A DNA stretch of 7,064 bases from assembly GCA_964614605.1 (NCBI GenBank), contig CAZTLU010000076.1, forward strand, positions 1 through 7,064, given 5' to 3'. Shown one piece after another: positions 1 through 5,248 of this stretch. The notes under the pieces were generated by a model that saw nothing but the letters and a program-made list of their open reading frames with translations, did no database searches and was not told the origin of the DNA. The stretch comes from Fimenecus sp964614605. Lineage in GTDB: Bacteria; Bacillota; Clostridia; Oscillospirales; Acutalibacteraceae. Positions within the stretch are counted from its first letter, which is position 1. Every line of letters starts with the position of its first letter. The position numbers and the translations under genes are program-made.

Positions 1-61
1 AGAATTCAGCCACACGGTTAAGCTCGTCGGCAATCCATTTTCTTGCTTCCTTGAGATTCAT
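1..61 (-). CDS. N-terminal fragment of an unidentified protein
   Basis: This is the 5' end of a minus-strand gene that runs off the left edge of the window. The start is the ATG at 61-59, and the visible protein begins MNLKEARKWIADEL. Only 20 full codons can be read, too few to assign a family. The start is supported by a Shine-Dalgarno sequence, GAGGTGA, a few bases upstream on the minus strand, and by a well-formed promoter (TTTACA, 17 bp, TACAAT) at 124-96. The visible stretch is charged and looks helical, with no signal peptide or membrane segment. It is transcribed in the same direction as the tRNA operon, but the tRNA terminator at 212-238 and its own promoter suggest independent expression. 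Confidence 0.7.
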   Translation of the reverse strand, partial: MNLKEARKWIADELNRVAEF

Positions 62-95
62 TTTGTCACCTCATAAATAAGTTTTAAACAAGGTG

Positions 96-124
96 ATTGT
101 AACATAAAAAATATGCTTTGTAAA
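96..124 (-). promoter_or_regulatory. Sigma-A type promoter for the minus-strand gene at 1-61
   Basis: Read on the minus strand, a -35 box TTTACA (124-119) is followed by a 17-bp spacer and a -10 box TACAAT (101-96). Each box differs from consensus at one position and the spacing is ideal. Transcription would begin near 90 and give a leader of about 30 nt before the ATG at 61. Confidence 0.7.
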
Positions 125-139
125 GGAAAATGGGAAATC

Positions 140-180
140 GTTGCCGAATACTGCGGAAATTCCAAAGGCGGTTTGGCAAC
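140..180. repeat. Imperfect inverted repeat between the partial gene and the tRNA operon
   Basis: GTTGCC (140-145) is repeated inverted as GGCAAC (175-180), extending imperfectly inward with CCGAA against TTTGG. The loop is long and there is no T-tract, so it is not a convincing terminator. The rest of the stretch between the promoter at 96-124 and the tRNA terminator at 212 shows no gene that I can support. Confidence 0.35.
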
Positions 181-211
181 ATTTAGTATATAAAAAGCTA
201 TTATGTGTAAC

Positions 212-238
212 AAAAAAGAGTACGCTTTTGCGTACTCT
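212..238 (-). terminator. Rho-independent terminator of the tRNA-Met/tRNA-Glu operon
   Basis: A perfect 8-bp stem, GAGTACGC (218-225) with GCGTACTC (230-237), closes a TTTT/AAAA loop. An extra A-T pair (217/238) lies at the base. On the minus strand the stem is followed directly by a run of T (212-217 read as A on the plus strand). It sits about 10 nt past the 3' end of tRNA-Glu, where a tRNA operon terminator belongs. Confidence 0.88.
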
Positions 239-247
239 CATTTTCTA

Positions 248-322
248 TGGTGACCCGGACGAGAATCGAACTCGTGTTACCGCCGTGAAAGGGCGGTGTC
301 TTGACCGCTTGACCACCGGGCC
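248..322 (-). tRNA. tRNA-Glu (anticodon TTC)
   Basis: On the minus strand the sequence folds as a complete cloverleaf of 75 nt with an encoded CCA end (250-248). The 7-bp acceptor stem pairs GGCCCGG with CCGGGTC (one G-T pair). The anticodon arm is CCGCC/GGCGG around the loop CTTTCAC, giving anticodon TTC for glutamate. The T-arm carries the usual GTTCGATTC. The discriminator base is A. It lies 5 nt downstream of tRNA-Met on the same strand, so the two are co-transcribed. Confidence 0.95.
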
Positions 323-327
323 ATATT

Positions 328-404
328 TGGTAGCGGCAACGGGACTTGAACCTGTGACCTTCCGGGTATGAACCGGACGCTCTAGCCAACTAAGCTATGC
401 CGCC
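328..404 (-). tRNA. tRNA-Met (anticodon CAT), elongator type
   Basis: On the minus strand this is a 77-nt cloverleaf with encoded CCA (330-328). The anticodon arm TCCGG/CCGGA holds the loop TTCATAC, so the anticodon is CAT. The acceptor starts GGCGGCA and ends TGCCGCT, so the first pair is G-U rather than the unpaired C1/A72 of initiator tRNAs. It also lacks the three consecutive G-C pairs below the anticodon loop typical of initiators. Together with the overall resemblance to Bacillus/Clostridium elongator tRNA-Met, this favours the elongator. A CAT tRNA could also be a lysidine-modified tRNA-Ile2, but the body sequence fits Met better. Confidence 0.92.
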
Positions 405-413
405 ATAATAGCC

Positions 414-427
414 GCCGTCTTGACGGC
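414..427. repeat. Short palindrome at the tRNA operon transcription start region
   Basis: GCCGTC (414-419) and GACGGC (422-427) form a 6-bp perfect inverted repeat around two bases. It lies just after the tRNA promoter -10 box on the minus strand, in the first bases of the predicted transcript. Just past it, toward tRNA-Met, GCCGCC (411-416) duplicates the 5' end of the tRNA (399-404). It may be a processing leader or simply a structured 5' end. Confidence 0.45.
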
Positions 428-433
428 TTGATT

Positions 434-462
434 ATTATAATATAGGATTTTGAATTTGTCAA
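434..462 (-). promoter_or_regulatory. Consensus promoter of the tRNA operon
   Basis: Read on the minus strand, a perfect -35 TTGACA (462-457), a 17-bp spacer (456-440) and a perfect -10 TATAAT (439-434). Full consensus at both boxes with ideal spacing is typical of stable-RNA promoters. Transcription should start near 427, about 23 nt before tRNA-Met. Confidence 0.92.
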
Positions 463-480
463 CAACTTTTTACAAATATT

Positions 481-510
481 TTGAACAAATTTTTTTAAAT
501 TATATATGGT
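481..510 (+). promoter_or_regulatory. Weak candidate promoter for the CrtO-like gene
   Basis: TTGAAC (481-486) resembles a -35 box, and an AT-rich TATATATG stretch (501-508) could give a -10 box about 14-16 bp downstream. Spacing and match are both imperfect, and the region is generally AT-rich. It is proposed because the gene is divergent from the tRNA operon and must have its own promoter between 463 and about 525. Confidence 0.35.
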
Positions 511-531
511 AATTGATTCGGGAGTTTTTTT

Positions 532-561
532 ATGTTAAACTTTGTTTATCAAAATCAATAG
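532..561 (+). CDS. Possible 9-codon leader peptide ahead of the CrtO-like gene
   Basis: An ATG at 532 with a good Shine-Dalgarno sequence, GGGAG (520-524), 7 nt upstream opens a frame encoding MLNFVYQNQ and ending in TAG at 559-561. It is in the same frame as the following gene, whose best ATG is at 574, only 12 nt past this stop and with no clear ribosome site of its own. This arrangement suits translational coupling or reinitiation. It could equally be chance, or a trace of an older start that acquired an in-frame stop. The peptide has no obvious amino-acid run of the attenuator type. Confidence 0.35.
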   Translation: MLNFVYQNQ

Positions 562-573
562 TTGGTAATTGTT

Positions 574-1107
574 ATGAAAAAAGTTATGTATAATGTAACG
601 ATAATTTTTTCAGCTCTCACGATAGCGGCGTACATTATTTTTAAATTTACACAAAATGATATTTTTCAAATCCTTTATATAACCTTTATGACCTTTTCGT
701 ATCATTTTGTAATGCGTTTAGTTGTCGGTCTTGGTATCGGCAAGGTACACCCGAAAGAATTTGACTATCATGCAAGGTGGTTTCAACCCAGACCTTTTGA
801 AAAGAAACTCTATAAAGCTTTAAAGGTCAAAAAGTGGAAAGCATATGTTCCCGCCTGGGCACCCGAAAACTTTGAAACAAAATATCACACCTTGCCCGAA
901 ATCGTATCAGCAATGTGCAATGCAGAGGTTGTACATGAGGTAATTATTGTTTTAAGCTTTGTACCAATCCTTTTCTCAATTGAATATGGAGTACCCATGG
1001 TGTTTATAATCACATCAATTTTTGCCGCGTTAATAGATACGGTATTTGTAATTATTCAACGCTACAACCGACCGAGAATTGTGAAACTCATCGGCAAACA
1101 AAAATAA
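574..1107 (+). CDS. CrtO-like membrane protein (glycosyl-diaponeurosporenoate acyltransferase family)
   Basis: A 177-residue membrane protein. Hydrophobic segments lie at about residues 7-24 and 30-53 and as a C-terminal pair at about 123-137 and 140-161. Between them is a basic, aromatic, soluble loop with the LYKALKVKKWKAYVP block (79-93). The C-terminal signature QRYNRPRI (162-169), the NAEVVHE segment (116-122) and the overall length match the family of the staphylococcal staphyloxanthin acyltransferase CrtO. Many clostridial members of that family have no known role. No carotenoid biosynthesis gene is visible here, so the substrate is probably not a carotenoid. The ATG at 574 is preferred over an in-frame TTG at 562, since the protein then begins MKKVMYNV directly before the first membrane segment. 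Neither start has a strong ribosome site; coupling to the mini-frame at 532-561 may explain this. Confidence 0.7.
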   Translation: MKKVMYNVTIIFSALTIAAYIIFKFTQNDIFQILYITFMTFSYHFVMRLVVGLGIGKVHPKEFDYHARWFQPRPFEKKLYKALKVKKWKAYVPAWAPENFETKYHTLPEIVSAMCNAEVVHEVIIVLSFVPILFSIEYGVPMVFIITSIFAALIDTVFVIIQRYNRPRIVKLIGKQK

Positions 1108-1119
1108 AGGAGCTTTACT

Positions 1120-1299
1120 ATGTCAAAAACAAATTGTGAAACCTGTGTAAACTATTATTATGACGACGAGTTAGAAGAATACTGTTGCGATATTAACCTT
1201 GATGAAGACGAAATGGTGCGTTTTCTCACCTCGTCAAACTATCAATGCCCCTATTACAGACTCTATGATGAGTACGGAATTGTCAAAAAACAGAATTAG
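1120..1299 (+). CDS. Small cysteine-containing acidic protein, DUF6472-like
   Basis: A 59-residue protein starting at the ATG at 1120. It has a textbook AAGGAG (1107-1112) 7 nt upstream, which overlaps the stop codon of the preceding gene, so the two are surely co-translated from one mRNA. It contains five cysteines: a CETC pair (6 and 9), adjacent Cys22-Cys23, and Cys43 in a CPYY motif. It is rich in Asp/Glu and Tyr, with the block NLDEDEM (26-32) and the tail DEYGIVKKQ. This pattern matches small clostridial proteins that I recall as DUF6472. The cysteine spacing suggests metal binding, probably zinc, but no function is known. There is no membrane segment or signal peptide. The family name comes from memory of the pattern and was not searched. 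Confidence 0.8.
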   Translation: MSKTNCETCVNYYYDDELEEYCCDINLDEDEMVRFLTSSNYQCPYYRLYDEYGIVKKQN

Positions 1300-1318
1300 T
1301 TTTTGGTGATACTGTTTA

Positions 1319-1347
1319 TTGCATTTCAATTCAACAAAGTGTATAAT
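1319..1347 (+). promoter_or_regulatory. Promoter for the YhhN-like / transporter operon
   Basis: A -35 box TTGCAT (1319-1324), a 17-bp spacer and a perfect -10 TATAAT (1342-1347). The predicted start near 1354 leaves a leader of about 34 nt. It also shows that the in-frame TTG at 1319 cannot be the translation start of the next gene, because that codon lies inside the promoter. Confidence 0.8.
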
Positions 1348-1387
1348 TATTAATTGTATTGAAAACATTTTGTTTGGGGGCTTTTTA

Positions 1388-2086
1388 ATGGAGTGGTTAT
1401 TTTTCGCAGTTTTGATTATCGGTATTGCCGTTACCTCCGTTTTCCTTTATTTGAGAGTAAAAGAGGGCGGAATGAAAGCAATGTTCGCAAAAGTTGCAGC
1501 TTCACTTTGCTTTATAGCAACTGCTTTAGTAGCATTCTCACTTAACCGCGATAATTTTGAGTACGCAATACTCATTATATTTGGTCTTGTATTCAGTATG
1601 CTGGGCGATATCTGGCTCGATATGAAGTACATATATAAAGAACAGTCAGATATGTATTCCTTTGCAGGCTTCGGCAGTTTTATGGTAGCTCATACCATGT
1701 TTGTTCCCGCGGTGCTTATGGGTTACGCTGAATACCTTTGGTGGCATTTCGTCGTAGATGCAATCACCTGCAGTTTGTTTATAATCAACACTATTATGAC
1801 AGAAAAACGCGGTAAAGTAGCCTACGGAAAGTTTAGAATAATTACGATAGTTTATACTGCTTTTGTAATGGCAACAACGCTTCTTTCAATAAACGGCTTT
1901 GTAGCAAGTGGATTTAAAAGTGTAAAATACATTGTTCTTATTATTGCAGGTGTTTTATTTGCACTTTCAGATTTGGTGCTTTTATACATTTATTTCGGTG
2001 GCAAAAACAATAAAAAATATGTCCTTGCAAACCATATTCTGTACTATGCAGCACAGTTTGTGATGGCAAGCTCAATTTTATTTTAA
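1388..2086 (+). CDS. YhhN/TMEM86 family membrane protein, putative lysoplasmalogenase
   Basis: A 232-residue polytopic membrane protein with about eight hydrophobic segments. It carries the hallmark blocks of the YhhN/TMEM86 family: GLVFSMLGD (66-74), an F-x-x-G...H segment (92-102), FALSDLVLLY (191-200) and a C-terminal NHILYYAAQ (215-223). Characterised family members (animal TMEM86B, some bacterial YhhN proteins) hydrolyse the vinyl-ether bond of lysoplasmalogens to a fatty aldehyde and a glycerophospho-alcohol. The conserved Asp74 and Asp195 fit the proposed active-site acidic pair. Many anaerobic clostridia make plasmalogens, which makes the activity plausible, but many bacterial YhhN proteins are untested. 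The start is the ATG at 1388, preceded by a G-rich TGGGGG site about 7 nt upstream. The transporter gene follows after 25 nt. Confidence 0.82.
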   Translation: MEWLFFAVLIIGIAVTSVFLYLRVKEGGMKAMFAKVAASLCFIATALVAFSLNRDNFEYAILIIFGLVFSMLGDIWLDMKYIYKEQSDMYSFAGFGSFMVAHTMFVPAVLMGYAEYLWWHFVVDAITCSLFIINTIMTEKRGKVAYGKFRIITIVYTAFVMATTLLSINGFVASGFKSVKYIVLIIAGVLFALSDLVLLYIYFGGKNNKKYVLANHILYYAAQFVMASSILF

Positions 2087-2111
2087 TTTTCAACCTCAAG
2101 GAGAGAAAAAA

Positions 2112-3617
2112 ATGGAACAGAAAAAATATGTTCAGAAAAAAGAAATGACCGCATTCTGCGTTGCAGGTTTAGGTCAGGGTATGATTTATGCGCTTATGTC
2201 AAGCTACATAAGTGACTATTACCTGAATGTTTTGCAGTTGGCACCAATGTTCGTGCTTTTGCTTATGCTTTTAGCGCGTATATGGGACGCTATCAACGAC
2301 CCGCTTATGGGTATGATTGTTGACAGAAGTAATTTGAAGAGCGGCAAAATGCTTCCGTTCATTCGTTTTGCGCTTATTCCTATTGCTGTTGTTACATTCC
2401 TTATGTATTTAAGCCCCAACCTTGATAAAACCGAGCTTATGGTTTATTCAGCAATCATTTATGTTGCCTGGGGTATGATTTATACAGTTGGTGATGTTTC
2501 ATTCTGGGGACTTCCCAATGTTATGACTCCCGATTCAGAAGAAAGAAGCTCTGTTATTTCAGTTAGTAAGATTTTCAACAGTATCGGTTCTGCTGTCCCC
2601 GAATTGCTTTTCCTTGTAGTTGGTCTTATTATGGCTGCTTGGGTTAAATCTTCAGATGAACCTATTGACGCTCTTACACTCCAGAAGAGAAAATATCTCG
2701 TTATGGCAATTGTAACGGTTGGTCTTGGTACAATTCTCTATTCGCGTGCTTGCACAGGTGTTAAGGAAAGAGTCAAGATGCCCGTACGCAAGCGTCAGCC
2801 CGGCGAGCCCTCACAGTTGGCACGCATTTTCAAATGCAAACCATTAGTGCTTGTACTCCTTATGGGTGTTCTTTCAAGCGGTCGTTATATGGTTTCAGCG
2901 GCAGCAATTCACGTTGCGCGTTATTCATTCTATATCGGACCCGACCTTGCAACGCTTGCAACAGAAGCTGAACGCATTGCGGCTATTGAATCAAGTATTT
3001 CAACAGTTAAAACTGTGTTCCAGATTAGCTCAATCGTTGGTCTTTTCGGCGCAACACTCTTTATGCCCAAGCTTATGAAAAAGTTTGATTACAAGAAGCT
3101 TGTTATCGTAAGCTGTCTTGCAGGTTTCGTTGCAAGTATCGTTACAACAATCGTTGGCTGGTTTACAATGAATTTGTACGCTTGCATTCCTTTCATCATT
3201 ATTTCTTGTATTCCTCTTGGCGTTATCAACACTGTTTGCTTTGCAATGATTTGCGACTGCCTTGATTATATGGAGCTTACAACAGGCTTCCGTGACAACG
3301 CTCTCGGTGCGGCTTGTCAGGGCTTTATCAACAAAATCGGTAATGCCTTTGCAACATCAGGTATCGTTATTATGTATATGGTAATCGGTCTTGACCCGGC
3401 ACAGATGCTTTCATCAACCGCAGTTATGTCAGCTCTTGATATGCCTGATAACTTGCGTTTTGCAATGTTCTCACTTGTATCAATTGTTCCAGGTATCAGT
3501 ATGCTTCTTTGTGCAATTCCAATGTTCTTCTACAAAATTGCAGGCAAAGAAAAGAAAGATATGCTTGAAAAACTTGCCGCTAAACGCGAAGCAGAGGGAT
3601 TTGTAGTCAGCGAATAA
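2112..3617 (+). CDS. MelB-like GPH-family MFS transporter
   Basis: A 501-residue major facilitator protein with about 12 membrane segments and a central basic loop (around 218-240). Near the N-terminus, ARIWDAINDPLMG (55-67) reproduces the MelB cation-site helix. Arg56, Asp59 and Asp63 align with Arg52, Asp55 and Asp59 of enterobacterial melibiose permease, so cation-coupled symport is likely. DR at 71-72, SGK (77-79) and the second-half DCLDYMELTTG block (382-392) are also typical of the GPH family. The substrate cannot be read from the sequence: most bacterial members carry glycosides, and related MFS proteins (animal MFSD2A) carry lysophospholipids. Length is slightly above the usual 450-480, partly from a longer segment at 178-195 and a charged tail. 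A strong AAGGAG (2098-2103) lies 8 nt before the ATG. It is in one operon with the YhhN gene, and a terminator follows at 3632-3657. Confidence 0.87.
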   Translation: MEQKKYVQKKEMTAFCVAGLGQGMIYALMSSYISDYYLNVLQLAPMFVLLLMLLARIWDAINDPLMGMIVDRSNLKSGKMLPFIRFALIPIAVVTFLMYLSPNLDKTELMVYSAIIYVAWGMIYTVGDVSFWGLPNVMTPDSEERSSVISVSKIFNSIGSAVPELLFLVVGLIMAAWVKSSDEPIDALTLQKRKYLVMAIVTVGLGTILYSRACTGVKERVKMPVRKRQPGEPSQLARIFKCKPLVLVLLMGVLSSGRYMVSAAAIHVARYSFYIGPDLATLATEAERIAAIESSISTVKTVFQISSIVGLFGATLFMPKLMKKFDYKKLVIVSCLAGFVASIVTTIVGWFTMNLYACIPFIIISCIPLGVINTVCFAMICDCLDYMELTTGFRDNALGAACQGFINKIGNAFATSGIVIMYMVIGLDPAQMLSSTAVMSALDMPDNLRFAMFSLVSIVPGISMLLCAIPMFFYKIAGKEKKDMLEKLAAKREAEGFVVSE

Positions 3618-3631
3618 TTTAATTATCAGAG

Positions 3632-3657
3632 AGCCTGCAATAAAGCAGGCTTTCTTT
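3632..3657 (+). terminator. Rho-independent terminator after the transporter gene
   Basis: A perfect 7-bp stem, AGCCTGC (3632-3638) with GCAGGCT (3645-3651), closes the loop AATAAA and is followed by TTCTTT (3652-3657). It lies 15 nt past the transporter stop and only 16 nt before the next start codon. The short U-tract, interrupted by C, suggests incomplete termination. The downstream gene has no obvious promoter in the 56-nt gap, so it may rely on read-through or on a promoter inside the transporter gene. Confidence 0.8.
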
Positions 3658-3673
3658 GAATAAAGGTGGATTT

Positions 3674-5023
3674 ATGGATAATTTCAAATTTTTAGTTTTG
3701 ACAGACCCGCATTTTTTTGATACGGATCTAGGTTGCAGCGGTGAAGCTTACGAGGCTTTTATGCACTATGAGCAGAAATGCTTTGCCGAAACCGAGAGCA
3801 TCAATAAAAGTGTGTTCAATTTTCTGAACGGAACTGATTTGGCGGATACCGTACTGATTGTAGGTGACTTGACCCAGAATGGCGAACGCAAGAGCCACGA
3901 AAAATTTATTAAGTTGCTTTATGAATTGAAAGAAAATGGAAAAAAGGTTTATCTTATTACTGCCGACCACGACTGGAAAGGTGACCCCTTTGCATTCGGT
4001 GAAAATGGTCGATATCAGCCCGAGCCCACACCAAAAGAAGAACTTATCAAGTTGTATAATGATTTTGGATTCAGCGATGCCATTGCAGTTGACGAGGAAC
4101 ACCTTTCTTATGTGGCACAGCTCGCAGACGGTGTTCGACTTCTTGCTATTAATGCCGATATCAAAACAAAAGGTCAGTTCAGCTTAACTGAAAAACAGGT
4201 TGAGTGGATTAAGGAGCAGACAAAAAAGGCACGCGAAGAAAATCAGACAATGTTTGCAATCTGTCATTATCCCGTATTACCAATTCAGCCCGTATTTTCA
4301 ATTATCAAATCCGCTTTGATGTATGATTATAAAGCGGTGGCAACTCTTCTTGCTGACGAGGGTGTGCATATGGTTTTCACAGGTCATATGCATAATCAGA
4401 GCATAAATGAATTTGTCACCGAAAAGGGTAATAAGCTTTATGACATCACAACGGGCTCAATTATCGCTGACCCCTCATACATAAGACTTGTGACGCTTGG
4501 CGAAAATAAAGCCGAAATCGAAAGCATAGCAACTCCTGATTTTGAGTGGGATACAAAGGGTATGACCTGTAAAGAATATCTTACCTCCGTGTTTGATGCA
4601 ATGATTAGAAATATCATTCTTGATTTGCGTGACGATACAACTCGTGCAATGCGTAAATTCCATATAAAAGAGTCGAAGGGACTTGTTTTTGCGTTGCGTA
4701 TGGTTGGTAAGCTTCTTTGCTCAATTAAGCTTGGCACTCTTGCAAGATTACTCTTTATCAAGTGCGATGAGAGTATCAGAAAGGTAAAGCTTATCGACTA
4801 TGCAACTGTACTTGTTCGTAATGTGTTCCGCGGAAATCAGACCTATAACGAGGGCACTCCCGAGGGCGATGTTTTCATAGCATTTTTAAAGAGAATGAAT
4901 CCAATTCTCAAGAAAATCAGCGTAAAAGACCCCTACGGCGAAAAGGCTGACCTTGCAGAATTGCTCAAAAATACCGCAGGAAACTACGGTTACGATGATT
5001 ACAACACAAAAATAGAGTGGTAA
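3674..5023 (+). CDS. Calcineurin-like metallophosphoesterase with C-terminal extension
   Basis: A 449-residue, apparently cytoplasmic protein with no signal peptide. The N-terminal ~290 residues form a calcineurin-like phosphoesterase domain with its metal motifs in order: D11-P-H13 (DxH), GD at 64-65 in VGDLTQNGE, ADHD at 97-100 where the family usually has GNHD, CHYP (197-200) and GHMH (237-240). It should hydrolyse a phosphomono- or diester using two metals; the substrate is unknown. Residues from about 295 to 449 form a mainly helical extension with a basic, hydrophobic stretch (about 335-385) that I cannot assign to a family; it may contact membrane lipid. The ATG at 3674 is chosen over an upstream in-frame TTG (3656) because AGGTGG (3664-3669) sits just before the ATG and the TTG lies in the terminator's T-tract. 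It follows the transporter by 56 nt. Confidence 0.85.
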   Translation: MDNFKFLVLTDPHFFDTDLGCSGEAYEAFMHYEQKCFAETESINKSVFNFLNGTDLADTVLIVGDLTQNGERKSHEKFIKLLYELKENGKKVYLITADHDWKGDPFAFGENGRYQPEPTPKEELIKLYNDFGFSDAIAVDEEHLSYVAQLADGVRLLAINADIKTKGQFSLTEKQVEWIKEQTKKAREENQTMFAICHYPVLPIQPVFSIIKSALMYDYKAVATLLADEGVHMVFTGHMHNQSINEFVTEKGNKLYDITTGSIIADPSYIRLVTLGENKAEIESIATPDFEWDTKGMTCKEYLTSVFDAMIRNIILDLRDDTTRAMRKFHIKESKGLVFALRMVGKLLCSIKLGTLARLLFIKCDESIRKVKLIDYATVLVRNVFRGNQTYNEGTPEGDVFIAFLKRMNPILKKISVKDPYGEKADLAELLKNTAGNYGYDDYNTKIEW

Positions 5024-5029
5024 TTTTAG

Positions 5030-5150
5030 GCTCCCCCCTTGAGGGGGAGCTGTCATTTTTCGTGGAAAATGACTGAGGGGGGCTCAATAAAAAAATCCCC
5101 CCTTCCGTCACTCGCTCTGCTCGTGCCACCTTCCCCTCGCAGGGGGAAGG
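5030..5150. repeat. Multi-hairpin palindromic intergenic repeat, full copy
   Basis: This 121-bp GC-rich block is built almost entirely of inverted repeats. Hairpin 1 is GCTCCCCC (5030-5037) with GGGGGAGC (5043-5050). Hairpin 2 is GTCATTTT (5052-5059) with AAAATGAC (5066-5073). A central GGGGGG (5077-5082) can pair with CCCCCC (5097-5102) across an A-rich loop. A fourth hairpin is CCTTCCCC (5129-5136) with GGGGAAGG (5143-5150). The left half recurs at 6853-6895 with a changed hairpin 2 that keeps its pairing. The block has no coding frame that I trust and no transposase. It looks like a non-autonomous dispersed palindromic element. Confidence 0.85.
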
Positions 5151-5159
5151 CTATTTTTT
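5129..5159 (+). terminator. Terminator formed by the right end of the palindromic repeat
   Basis: The last hairpin of the repeat (CCTTCCCC / GGGGAAGG, loop TCGCAG) is followed by CTA and a run of six T (5154-5159), then by a second CTATTTTTT. A strong GC stem followed by U is a good Rho-independent terminator. It would end transcripts from the metallophosphoesterase gene before the ilvA promoter at 5181. Confidence 0.7.
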
Positions 5160-5180
5160 GCTATTTTTTCTGTTTACCTA

Positions 5181-5210
5181 TTGCAATTCACTGCTTTAGT
5201 GTGCTACAAT
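5181..5210 (+). promoter_or_regulatory. Promoter for ilvA-ridA
   Basis: A -35 box TTGCAA (5181-5186), an 18-bp spacer and a -10 TACAAT (5205-5210) preceded by TGC, an extended -10 motif. The start is predicted near 5217, leaving a leader of about 32 nt. That is too short for a T-box or other amino-acid-sensing leader, so no attenuation control is visible. Confidence 0.72.
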
Positions 5211-5248
5211 ATTTGAAATCGCATTTTAAAGTGAAAGAAGTAATACTT

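Noticed and set aside
140..180. Terminator or small RNA at the 140-180 inverted repeat
   Set aside because: The stem is short and imperfect, the loop is long and there is no T-tract; kept only as a low-confidence repeat.
141..371. Open frames on both strands across the tRNA region (141-371 plus, 201-389 minus)
   Set aside because: They run through two clear tRNA genes and a terminator, lack ribosome sites, and their translations are the kind produced by reading tRNAs.
532..1107. Recoded amber codon joining the mini-frame at 532 to the CrtO-like gene
   Set aside because: Two other genes in the window (ending 1299 and 6832) end in TAG, so TAG acts as an ordinary stop, and the family does not need the extra N-terminal residues.
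1319..1387. Upstream extension of the YhhN-like protein from a TTG at 1319
   Set aside because: The TTG is within the -35 box of the promoter; the ATG at 1388 with a G-rich ribosome site gives the normal family N-terminus.
5039..5248. Upstream extension of IlvA through the palindromic repeat
   Set aside because: It would translate repeat DNA, a terminator and the promoter, and the family starts at the ATG at 5249.
5211..5248. T-box or amino-acid riboswitch ahead of ilvA
   Set aside because: The predicted leader is about 32 nt, far too short, and no T-box sequence is present.
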